From Azonexus hydrophilus DSM 23864 (lineage in GTDB: Bacteria; Pseudomonadota; Gammaproteobacteria; Burkholderiales; Rhodocyclaceae): a stretch of DNA of 64,000 bases. The position numbers and the translations under genes were made by a program. The notes beneath the pieces were generated by a model, which was not told where the DNA came from, ran no database searches, and worked only from the letters and a program-made list of their open reading frames with translations. Position 1 is the stretch's first letter; each line of letters starts with the position of its first letter. Where the stretch lies: positions 709,209 through 773,208 of the forward strand of contig NZ_KE386925.1 in assembly GCF_000429605.1 (NCBI RefSeq), given 5' to 3'. This document shows, piece by piece, positions 56,599 through 64,000 of this stretch.

Positions 56599-59277
56599 AT
56601 GAAGTCTCTTATTTCGCGATTCCAGCAACTGGTTTCGCCGCAGCAGGACAATTGGCGCCGCTATGCCCTGCTCGGACTGGGAACGCTGGCGTTCATCACC
56701 TATGCCAGCCTGCTGGCAATCGGCCTGATCATCGCTCACGAGCGCGAAAGCAGCTTCGCCCTGCGCAACCTGGAGAATCTTGCGCACGTTCTCGACGACC
56801 ACGCCCGCAACACGATCGCCAAGATCGACACCATCCTGCTCGGCAGCAAGGTCTATCTCTCGCCGCTGCGCGACAAGTATCAGGTCGATATCAACGCCAC
56901 CCTGGCCCGCTATTTGCGGCTGATTGACGATGAATCGCAAAGCCTGCGCGTTGCCGACAAGAATGGCCGCTTCATCTTCGACGCGGCTGGAAAAGCGGCG
57001 ACAGCACGCATTGCCGACCGCGCCTATTTCCAGCGCAACCGCGACGACAAGTCGGGCGCACTGGTCATTTCAGAACCCCTGTTCGCCCGCATCACGCACA
57101 ACTGGGTCATCACCCTCAGCCGCCGCATTGACGACCCGCAGGGAAACTTCGCCGGCCTGATCCAGGCGGCGATTCGCGCCGAACACTTCCAGGATTTCTT
57201 CGCCAGCCTGAACCTGGGTGACGGCCAGAGCATCGCCCTGGTGAATGCCCAGGAGCAACTCATTGCCCGCTACCCGGCCGCAACGGACAAGATCGGTCAG
57301 ACGGTCAGCCATCCGAAAATCGCCGAACTGATCCGGCAGCAAGGCAGCTACACCAATTTCACTACCCATTCGGCACTCGACGGCATCGAACGCCTCTACG
57401 TCGTCCGCCAGGTGGGCGACTTGCCCTTCTACGTGGTCGTCGGCCACACGCCGGAGCACTTCCTCAGCAACTGGCGCCAGCAAGCCTTCTGGGCGACGCT
57501 GAGCACCGGCCTGCTCGCCCTTGTCCTGGCCGGCTGGATCATCGTCTGGCTACGCACCTACGACCGCGCCCGGGAAATCGCCCAGGGCATGACCCGGGCC
57601 TACGAAACCACCTTCCGCCGCACCCGCGCCCTGCTCGACAGCCTGCCCGACCCGGCCTGGCTGAGCGACCGCCAGGGCTTGCTGATTGCGGTCAACGACG
57701 CCTACGCCGAACTGTCTGGCAAACCGGTCGAAGCCATTCTCGGGCAACCCGCCGAAGCCGTGCTCCCGCCGACTCTCGCCGAGGCCCTGACGACACTCTC
57801 CAGCGAGGCACTGTCGCAACAATGTCAACAAAAACAGACCGGCAGCCAGTCAACCGAGCGGGGCGGCCAGCGCCATTATGAATACATCGCCACACCGGTC
57901 TTCGACGATCGCGGCGTACTCGCCGGGGTGGCCGGCGTCGCTCGCGACATCACGCAACTACACAAAGACCAGCAACGCATCCGCCATCTGGCCGAACACG
58001 ACCTACTCACCGATCTGCCCAACCGCTTCCTGCTGGCCGAGCACATGGCCAGCGCCCTGGCCGAAACGCTCGGCGATCAGGCCGAACTGGCACTGATCTT
58101 CCTCGACCTCGACCATTTCAAGAACATCAACGACACCCTTGGCCACGACATCGGCGACCAGTTGCTGCTGCAGGTTGCCCAGCGGCTCAGCGCCAGTCTC
58201 GACGAACGCGATACGATCAGTCGCCAGGGCGGCGACGAATTTGCCATCCTGATCCGTCACCATGGTGCGCCGGCCCGACTGGCAAGCATCGCCCAGCGCC
58301 TGATCAACGTCCTCGGCCAGACCTTCTTCGTCAGCGGCCACGAATTGCGCGTCGGCGCCAGCATCGGCATCAGCCTGTATCCACAGGACGGCAAGGACAT
58401 CGGCAGCCTGCTGAAGAACGCCGATACGGCGATGTATCAGGCCAAGGCAAGCGGCGGAAATACCTATCGCTTCTTCACGCAGGAAATGAACCTGCGCATT
58501 TCGGAACGCGTCACGCTCGAAAACAATCTGCGCCGGGCACTCGACAGCGACGAGATCTTTGTCCACTACCAGCCCCAGACCGACGCCAGGAAACAACGCC
58601 TGGTCGGCTTCGAAGCCCTGGTCCGCTGGCAACATCCCGAACTCGGCATCATCCCGCCGACACGCTTCATCCCGGTGGCCGAGGAAAGCTGCCTGATCTC
58701 CCAGATCGGCGAGCGCGTGCTGCGCGAAGCCTGTCAGCAGAACCGTCGCTGGCAGGACATGGGATTACCACCGGTGGTGATGGCGGTGAATCTGTCAGCC
58801 GTGCAGTTACGTCAGCCCGACCTGGCGCAACGGGTCGGCGCCATCCTCACCGAAACCGGTCTCGATGCGCGCTGGCTGGAGCTGGAAATCACCGAGAGCG
58901 CGTTCATCCACGACACCGACCGGATCATCGATGTCCTCCAGGAACTGCAGGCGATCGGCATCAAGCTGTCGGTCGATGACTTCGGCACCGGTTACTCCAG
59001 TCTCGGTTACCTCAAGCGCCTGCCTTTCGACCGGATCAAGATCGACCAATCCTTCGTCCGCGATCTGCCGGACGATGCGGACGATATCGCCATCGTCCGC
59101 GCCATCATCGCCATCGCCGCCAGCCTGCAAAAGGAAGTCATTGCCGAAGGCGTCGAGCAGGACATACAGCGCGAATTCCTTCTGAATCTGGGCTGCGACC
59201 TGATGCAGGGCTACCATTTCGGCCGGCCGGCCGACGCGGCCAGCGCCGAAGCCATGTTGCGCACCATGCGCCGGTAA
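56599..59277 (+). CDS. Cache-PAS-GGDEF-EAL cyclic di-GMP signalling protein
   Basis: An 892-residue membrane protein. A transmembrane helix near residues 25-45 and another near 300-320 bracket a periplasmic dCache-like sensor domain. Then come a PAS domain (about 340-450), a GGDEF domain with intact RQGGDEF, and an EAL domain with GFEALVRW, NLSAVQL, EITESAF, DDFGTGYSS and IAEGVE, all key metal and catalytic residues present. No RxxD I-site precedes GGDEF (the residues are DERD). Both cyclase and phosphodiesterase activities are possible; many such proteins act mainly as phosphodiesterases. It follows mutL by 27 bases. Confidence 0.92.
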   Translation: MKSLISRFQQLVSPQQDNWRRYALLGLGTLAFITYASLLAIGLIIAHERESSFALRNLENLAHVLDDHARNTIAKIDTILLGSKVYLSPLRDKYQVDINATLARYLRLIDDESQSLRVADKNGRFIFDAAGKAATARIADRAYFQRNRDDKSGALVISEPLFARITHNWVITLSRRIDDPQGNFAGLIQAAIRAEHFQDFFASLNLGDGQSIALVNAQEQLIARYPAATDKIGQTVSHPKIAELIRQQGSYTNFTTHSALDGIERLYVVRQVGDLPFYVVVGHTPEHFLSNWRQQAFWATLSTGLLALVLAGWIIVWLRTYDRAREIAQGMTRAYETTFRRTRALLDSLPDPAWLSDRQGLLIAVNDAYAELSGKPVEAILGQPAEAVLPPTLAEALTTLSSEALSQQCQQKQTGSQSTERGGQRHYEYIATPVFDDRGVLAGVAGVARDITQLHKDQQRIRHLAEHDLLTDLPNRFLLAEHMASALAETLGDQAELALIFLDLDHFKNINDTLGHDIGDQLLLQVAQRLSASLDERDTISRQGGDEFAILIRHHGAPARLASIAQRLINVLGQTFFVSGHELRVGASIGISLYPQDGKDIGSLLKNADTAMYQAKASGGNTYRFFTQEMNLRISERVTLENNLRRALDSDEIFVHYQPQTDARKQRLVGFEALVRWQHPELGIIPPTRFIPVAEESCLISQIGERVLREACQQNRRWQDMGLPPVVMAVNLSAVQLRQPDLAQRVGAILTETGLDARWLELEITESAFIHDTDRIIDVLQELQAIGIKLSVDDFGTGYSSLGYLKRLPFDRIKIDQSFVRDLPDDADDIAIVRAIIAIAASLQKEVIAEGVEQDIQREFLLNLGCDLMQGYHFGRPADAASAEAMLRTMRR

Positions 59278-59289
59278 ACCGACACCGAT

Positions 59290-60105
59290 TCAGGCTTTAG
59301 CCAGGTTTTCCCGAGCAAAACTGCGCAGGCGGTTCATGTCGCGCGCCCGGGCTTCACGGTCGCTGGCGTTGAGCACGACCATGGCGACCACCCGGCCGTC
59401 GAACTGCTCGGCTTCGGCCAGGCAGAAGCCGGCCAGCGAGGTAAACCCGGTCTTGCCGGCGAGCAATGAGACCGAGCGGTCATGGGCAAAGCGATTCACG
59501 TTGAGCTTGCCGCCAACCGTCGTCTTGCGTGACAGTGATTGAAAATAGGGAATCTGCGCCAGGGTCACCAGGAGGACGCCAAGGTCGCGGGCGCTGGCCT
59601 GATTGACTGGCGACAAGCCGGCGGCATCGCCGAAATCGAAGCTGAATAGCTGCATCTGCGTCATCAGCGCCCGCATCGCGTAGCGGAACGCATCCCAACC
59701 ACCCGGAAAAGTCCGGGCGAGCGCTGCCGCTGCCCGGTTGTCAGAGGTCACCACCAGCCATTCGAGCAACTGCTCACGGCGCCAGCGCGAGCCGACGGGC
59801 AGGCTGGAACGGGTATGTTCCGAGCTCACCACATCCACCTGCTCGATGCGTATCGTCTCGTTCAGGGGTAGTTCGGCGCTCAGCACCACCCAGGCGGAAA
59901 TCAGCTTGCTGATCGAGGCAATCTGTACCGGGCGGTCGGCGTCGATTGCCAGCAGGGTTTGATCCAGGTTACCGACATAGGCATGACGCGCGCTCAAGCC
60001 CGGCAAGCGCTCAGTAGCCGCATCAGCAAACGATGGCTGCAGACCGGCAACCGGCGCGAGCAGGCCGGCGGAAAGCAGGCGACGACGACGGAGAATGACA
60101 GTCAT
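59290..60105 (-). CDS. D-alanyl-D-alanine endopeptidase, PBP7-like (S11)
   Basis: Periplasmic peptidoglycan hydrolase of 271 residues. The signal sequence begins with a run of arginines (VILRRRRLLSAGLL), which might be Tat-like. The penicillin-binding motifs are SISK (SxxK, in IASISKLISAW), SDN (SxN) and KTG (LLAGKTGFTS). The short single-domain size matches PbpG rather than larger carboxypeptidases. It converges on the GGDEF-EAL gene and is divergent from miaA with 42 bases between the starts. Confidence 0.85.
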   Translation of the reverse strand: MTVILRRRRLLSAGLLAPVAGLQPSFADAATERLPGLSARHAYVGNLDQTLLAIDADRPVQIASISKLISAWVVLSAELPLNETIRIEQVDVVSSEHTRSSLPVGSRWRREQLLEWLVVTSDNRAAAALARTFPGGWDAFRYAMRALMTQMQLFSFDFGDAAGLSPVNQASARDLGVLLVTLAQIPYFQSLSRKTTVGGKLNVNRFAHDRSVSLLAGKTGFTSLAGFCLAEAEQFDGRVVAMVVLNASDREARARDMNRLRSFARENLAKA

Positions 60106-60147
60106 GGTCAGCGGATTATAGCCCGCCCCGTGCTAGCATTGCCCGCC

Positions 60148-61083
60148 ATGAAATTACCGCCAGCCATCCTCATCATGGGCCCGACTGCCTCGGGCAAGAC
60201 CGCTGCCGCCATGGCGCTGGCCGACCGTTTGCCGGTCGGCCTGATCAGCGTCGATTCGGCGCAGGTCTTCATCGACATGGACATCGGTACCGCCAAGCCG
60301 GACCGGGAAACGCTGGCCCGCTATCCGCACTACCTGATTGACCTGATCACGCCGGAACAGCGTTATTCAGCGGCCCGCTTCCGCGCCGATGCGCTGGCGG
60401 CGATGAACGAAATCCACGCTGACGGACGCGTCCCCGTGCTGGTCGGCGGCACCATGCTCTATTTCCGCGCCCTGCTGCACGGACTGGCCGAGCTGCCGCA
60501 GGCCGACGATGCCCTGCGCGCCAGCATCGACGCCGACGCCGCCCGCCTGGGCTGGCCGGCGATGCATGCCCGCCTGGCCGAACTCGACCCGGTGACTGCC
60601 GCCCGACTGCCGCCCAACGATAGTCAGCGCATCCAGCGGGCGCTCGAAGTCTGCCTCGCCGGCGGCCGGCCGATGTCGGTGCAACTCGCTGAAAGCGAAC
60701 AGGAAAAACCGCTCTGGGATTTCCTGCAACTGGCCTTGCTGCCGTCGGACCGTGCCGTCCTGCACGAACGCATCGCCCGCCGCTTCGACGAAATGCTGCT
60801 CGCCGGCCTGGACGAAGAAGTGGCGATGCTGCGGCAGAAATACCGGCTCGACCCCGAACTGCCGGCGATGCGCTGCGTCGGTTACCGCCAGGTCTGGGAG
60901 GCCCAGGATGGCCTGATTCCGCGCCAGGAAATGCGCGATCGCGGTGTCTTCGCCACCCGGCAACTGGCCAAGCGGCAAATCACCTGGCTGGGCAATTCCT
61001 TTGCCGCCGAGACTTTCGACTGCATCGACGCCGGCTTGAGCGAACGCGTCAGCGAGCGCGTCGCCCGCTTCCTCAACGCCTGA
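60148..61083 (+). CDS. miaA: tRNA dimethylallyltransferase
   Basis: Adds an isopentenyl group to A37 of tRNAs reading UNN codons. The 311-residue protein has P-loop GPTASGKTAAAM, SVDSAQVFIDMDIGTAKP, LVGGTMLYFRALL and RCVGYRQVW. No ribosome site is visible, and TAGCAT lies 14 bases before the ATG, so the message may be nearly leaderless. Its 3' end overlaps the convergent response regulator gene by 11 bases. Confidence 0.95.
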   Translation: MKLPPAILIMGPTASGKTAAAMALADRLPVGLISVDSAQVFIDMDIGTAKPDRETLARYPHYLIDLITPEQRYSAARFRADALAAMNEIHADGRVPVLVGGTMLYFRALLHGLAELPQADDALRASIDADAARLGWPAMHARLAELDPVTAARLPPNDSQRIQRALEVCLAGGRPMSVQLAESEQEKPLWDFLQLALLPSDRAVLHERIARRFDEMLLAGLDEEVAMLRQKYRLDPELPAMRCVGYRQVWEAQDGLIPRQEMRDRGVFATRQLAKRQITWLGNSFAAETFDCIDAGLSERVSERVARFLNA

Positions 61084-62200
61084 GCACCTGCGCCAGGCTT
61101 TGCGCCAGTTCCTGCAACTGGCCGATGGTCTGCAAACTGGCATCCTGGCTGGCGACCATGCGCTGCATGTAATCCGCGGCCAAGGTGGTCATCGACTCCT
61201 CCTGGCTTTCGGTGAGCCCCAGCGACATCATCGAGCGGCCCAGCGCTTCCTGGAATTCGATCATGATCTCGGTCAGCTCCATCGAATTCCGGCGGTAGTT
61301 GGCCTGCACTGAATCGAGCGTGGACTGCACCCGCGGCAAGGCCGCCTCGATGCCCGCCCGCCGGTGGCGCGCCAGTTCCTCGGCCTCAATCGCCCGCATC
61401 CGGGCATCGGCGCCTTCGGCCAGCAAGGCCCCGTTGTCGCGGATACGACCGCAGCGGTCCGGATCGTCCAGCGGCATGTTGTTGACCAGCAAGGTGACGT
61501 GTCCGTAATTGAACACGCAGCGCGTCTTGAACTGAAAAATCCGCCCGGAATGCCGGACATGATTGAGTACCGAGACTTCCAGCGGCAGGTCGTGGCCATT
61601 TTCGCTGAACGACTGGCTACGGTCGTCCATGCGCAGCTGGACGGCGGCATTCAGATCATACTGGCGCATGCTGTCGAGCAAGGCCACCGCCAGTTCTTCC
61701 GAAGTCCCGCAAGCGAAGGACTTGCTCAGGAACTGCAGGACGACGCCCAGTTCGCCCATACTGACCATCGCCGACATCGCCGTGCGCTGCGCATAACCGG
61801 CCTGCTCGTGCAGGTTGCGCTTCTCGCCCAGGATGCGCGCCGCCACCTTGACCTTGCGCAGAAGCTCGTCCGGGTCGAAAGGCTTGGTGATGAAATCCTC
61901 GCCGCCGGCTTCGTAGCATTGCAGCCGGGTGTCGATATCGTCACTGGCCGAAACGAACAGGATGGGAATATCCTGCGTATCCCAATCCTCCTTCAAACGC
62001 TGGCAGACCTCGAAACCGCTGATGCCCGGCAGGGTCAGGTCGAGGATGACGATATCCGGCTTGCACTCGGCAATCCGCGCCAGGCAATCCTCGCCCGAGC
62101 CGAAGAATTCCCGGTCGAAATCCGCCTCAAGCACGGCGCCGAGCACCTCCAGCAGAATCGGATCGTCGTCGACGATGAACACCTTGAGTTTATTGTCCAT
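61073..62200 (-). CDS. Response regulator with GAF-like C-terminal region
   Basis: A 375-residue cytosolic protein. The receiver domain (about 1-125) has acidic residues VDDDP, the phosphoryl-accepting Asp in IVILDLTLPG and Lys in TKPFD. The following 130 residues, with LPLEVSVLNHVRHSGRIF and VTLLVNNMPLDDPDRCGRIRD, look like a GAF-like fold, and a C-terminal helical tail may form a coiled coil. There is no DNA-binding, GGDEF or histidine kinase domain, so output is likely through protein contact. No kinase gene is adjacent. Confidence 0.8.
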   Translation of the reverse strand: MDNKLKVFIVDDDPILLEVLGAVLEADFDREFFGSGEDCLARIAECKPDIVILDLTLPGISGFEVCQRLKEDWDTQDIPILFVSASDDIDTRLQCYEAGGEDFITKPFDPDELLRKVKVAARILGEKRNLHEQAGYAQRTAMSAMVSMGELGVVLQFLSKSFACGTSEELAVALLDSMRQYDLNAAVQLRMDDRSQSFSENGHDLPLEVSVLNHVRHSGRIFQFKTRCVFNYGHVTLLVNNMPLDDPDRCGRIRDNGALLAEGADARMRAIEAEELARHRRAGIEAALPRVQSTLDSVQANYRRNSMELTEIMIEFQEALGRSMMSLGLTESQEESMTTLAADYMQRMVASQDASLQTIGQLQELAQSLAQVLRR

Positions 62201-62223
62201 TTATTTTCTCCCCGTATCCCGGT

Positions 62224-62805
62224 TCAGCGCAGGCCGATCCACAAGCCCACGATCACCACGACAAGCACCACTGCCCAGCCCAGCCTGTCGATATAGCGAT
62301 GCAGTGCTTCCTCCATCCGTGCCCCACCCCAGGCCATCAGGCCGGCAACCAGGAAAAAGCGCAGGCCGCGGCCGACGATGGAAGCCAGCGTAAACGGCAA
62401 CAGCGCCATCGACAAGGCACCAGCGGCGATGGTGAATACCTTGTAGGGAATGGGCGAGAAGCCAGCGACGAAGACCGCCCAGAAGCCCCATTTCCCGAAC
62501 CACTCGACCGCCGTCTGGTAAGCCGGCCAGTAACGGCTTTCCTGCAGCCAGGGCTGGATCGCATCGAGGGCGAAATAACCGATCAGGTAGCCGGCCAGAC
62601 CGCCAAGCACCGATGCCAAGGTGGTGATCAGCGCCAGCCGCCACCAGCGCGGCGGGTTGGCCAGCGCCATCGGCGCCAGCATGACATCGGGCGGCACCGG
62701 AAAAAAGGACGATTCGGCAAAACTCAGACCGCCCAGATACCAGGGCGCGCGTGGATGACGCGACCAGTCCATGGCCCGGCGATAGAGGGGAGAAAAGAGT
62801 TTCAT
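62224..62805 (-). CDS. YqaA/DedA-like membrane protein
   Basis: A 193-residue inner-membrane protein of the VTT (DedA-related) superfamily, YqaA type. FAESSFFPVPPDVMLAPMALA near residue 35 and GFSPIPYKVFTIAAGAL near residue 118 are the characteristic re-entrant-loop sequences, and there are about four hydrophobic segments. Relatives move lipids or maintain membrane potential; the specific role is unknown. The ATG at 62805 overlaps the RND gene stop (TGATG). Confidence 0.85.
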   Translation of the reverse strand: MKLFSPLYRRAMDWSRHPRAPWYLGGLSFAESSFFPVPPDVMLAPMALANPPRWWRLALITTLASVLGGLAGYLIGYFALDAIQPWLQESRYWPAYQTAVEWFGKWGFWAVFVAGFSPIPYKVFTIAAGALSMALLPFTLASIVGRGLRFFLVAGLMAWGGARMEEALHRYIDRLGWAVVLVVVIVGLWIGLR

Positions 62806-64000
62806 CAATGAGCTTCTTCGGAAAGCGGGGTTTCAGCAGGATGCGGCTGGATCCGGGTGGCCAGCAGGGTATAGACCGCCGGCACCACGAACAGCGTCAG
62901 GAAGGTACCGAGCAGCAGACCGCCGACGATGACCCAACCGATCTGCTGACGCGATTCGGCCCCGGCGCCGGTGGCCAGCGCCAGCGGCACGGCGCCGAGG
63001 ACCATGGCCCCGGTAGTCATCAGGATCGGACGCAAGCGCAGTTCGGCGGCTTCAATCACCGCTTCGCGCAGTTCCCGGCCCTTTTCCTGCAGCTGGTTGG
63101 CGAATTCGACGATCAGGATGCCGTGCTTGGTAATCAGGCCGACCAGCGTGACCAGGCCGATCTGGCTGTAAACATTGAGCGTGCCGTCGGTCGCCCAGAG
63201 CGCGAACAGCGCGCCGGCCATCGACAGCGGCACGGTTAGCATGATGATCAGCGGATCGCGGAAACTCTCGAACTGCGCCGCCAGGACCAGGTAGATGAAA
63301 GCCAGCGCCAGCACGAAAGTGATCGCCAGCGACGCCGACGACTGGCGGAACTCGCGCGTCTGCCCGTTGTAATCGACGGCGTAGCCCGGTTTGAGCATCT
63401 GCCCGGCGACCCCGTCCATGTAGGTCAGCGCCTCACCCATGGTGTAGCCCGGCGCCAGGTTGGCGGTGATGGTCACCGCCCGGCGCTGGCCGAAGTGGTT
63501 GAGCTCCCGGGGCGCCACGGTTTCCTGGACGTCGAGCAGGTTGTCGAGCGAAATCATGCTGCCATCGCCGCCGCGCACGTAGATGTCGCGGATGTCGTCG
63601 GGCGACCGGCGGTCGCTGTCGGCGACCTGGACGATCACGTCGTACTGCTCGCCGTCGCGCTTGAAGCGGGTCACCTGGCGGCCACCGAGGAAGGTTTCCA
63701 GCGTCCGGCCGATGGTCTCGACCGGTACGCCCACGTCGGCCGCCTTGTCGCGCCGCACCACCACCGACAGCTCCGGCTTGTTCAGCTTGAGGTCGGTATC
63801 GACGTTGGTCAGCCCCGGATTCTTCGCCAGTTCGCCGAGGAATTGCTGGGTCACCTGCTGCAGTTCCTCATAAGGCGCCGAGGTGACGATGACGAAATTG
63901 ATCGGCCGCTCGCGCGGACTCTGGCCGAGCGACGGCGGCGTCACCGGGAAAGCCATGACGCCGGGCACGGCGGCGAACTTGGGGAACAGTTCCTTGGCGA
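62805..64000 (-). CDS. RND (HAE1-type) efflux permease, C-terminal part (5' truncated by window)
   Basis: Inner-membrane proton-driven drug pump of a tripartite system. About 398 C-terminal residues are visible, and the frame remains open to base 64000, so the start lies beyond the window. A porter-domain part has INFVIVTSAPYEELQ and VRRDKAADVGVPVETIGRTLE, then six transmembrane segments with FIYLVLAAQFESFRDPLIIM, ITKHGILIVEFANQLQ and RLRPILMTT. These match AcrB/MexB relatives rather than heavy-metal CusA types. The membrane-fusion partner should be upstream, outside the window. Confidence 0.92.
   Translation of the reverse strand, partial: AKELFPKFAAVPGVMAFPVTPPSLGQSPRERPINFVIVTSAPYEELQQVTQQFLGELAKNPGLTNVDTDLKLNKPELSVVVRRDKAADVGVPVETIGRTLETFLGGRQVTRFKRDGEQYDVIVQVADSDRRSPDDIRDIYVRGGDGSMISLDNLLDVQETVAPRELNHFGQRRAVTITANLAPGYTMGEALTYMDGVAGQMLKPGYAVDYNGQTREFRQSSASLAITFVLALAFIYLVLAAQFESFRDPLIIMLTVPLSMAGALFALWATDGTLNVYSQIGLVTLVGLITKHGILIVEFANQLQEKGRELREAVIEAAELRLRPILMTTGAMVLGAVPLALATGAGAESRQQIGWVIVGGLLLGTFLTLFVVPAVYTLLATRIQPHPAETPLSEEAH

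Overview
The window is high-GC, densely packed bacterial chromosome. Gene content and order point to a betaproteobacterium, most likely a Rhodocyclales member close to Dechloromonas/Azonexus. This is inferred from the small DUF2788-ppnP-yajQ cluster, endonuclease-type MutL, class II c-type cytochrome and abundant GGDEF/EAL signalling. No rRNA, tRNA, CRISPR array or complete insertion sequence was recognised.

Bases 1-31558 form a purine and pyrimidine nitrogen-scavenging island. It holds the 3' end of a cytochrome-linked urate hydroxylase (puuD), xanthine phosphoribosyltransferase (gpt), allantoinase (puuE), allantoicase (alc), ureidoglycolate lyase (allA) and an adenine deaminase. It continues with a BMP-type nucleobase-binding protein, a CDA-fold purine-type deaminase, xanthine dehydrogenase with its maturation factor (xdhABC), a BMP-type ABC ATPase and two permeases, 8-oxoguanine deaminase and guanine deaminase. 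After a GGDEF protein and a methylmalonyl-CoA decarboxylase come a yeast-type cytosine deaminase, an NMT1/THI5-type ABC importer, a Tsx-like porin and a complete urease operon (ureDABCEFG). Together these would import nucleobases and nucleosides, deaminate and oxidise them to urate, open the ring to allantoin, split it to glyoxylate plus urea, and release ammonia. The NMT1-type importer has a near-perfect sigma-54 promoter and two NtrC-like sites, which places it under nitrogen control.

The island is interrupted at about 4.86-6.80 kb by a lower-GC islet. It contains a well-formed integron gene cassette (attC site plus one AT-rich DUF3592-like membrane-protein gene, no integrase), a probable IS110-family transposase remnant and an exported trypsin-like protease.

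Bases 31.7-44.1 kb are mixed housekeeping: a small hypothetical protein, a lipoprotein-like cytochrome c', two flavoproteins, a Na/Pi cotransporter-like protein, an alpha-E / circularly permuted ATP-grasp pair, a thiolase, a CobD/CbiB-like protein, a Nudix CoA pyrophosphatase, a retropepsin-like protease and a class I glutamine amidotransferase. Bases 44.1-48.6 kb hold yajQ, ppnP, a DUF2788 protein and the arginine genes argG, argF and argD. A terminator-like hairpin precedes argD.

Bases 48.7-64.0 kb hold an orphan ParA ATPase and a small overlapping gene, an operon of a lipoprotein, purN, a DUF3108 protein, an RsmB-type methyltransferase and an MscS channel, then mutL, a Cache/PAS/GGDEF/EAL protein, a PBP7-like endopeptidase, miaA, a response regulator, a YqaA-type membrane protein and the C-terminal part of an RND efflux pump cut by the window end.
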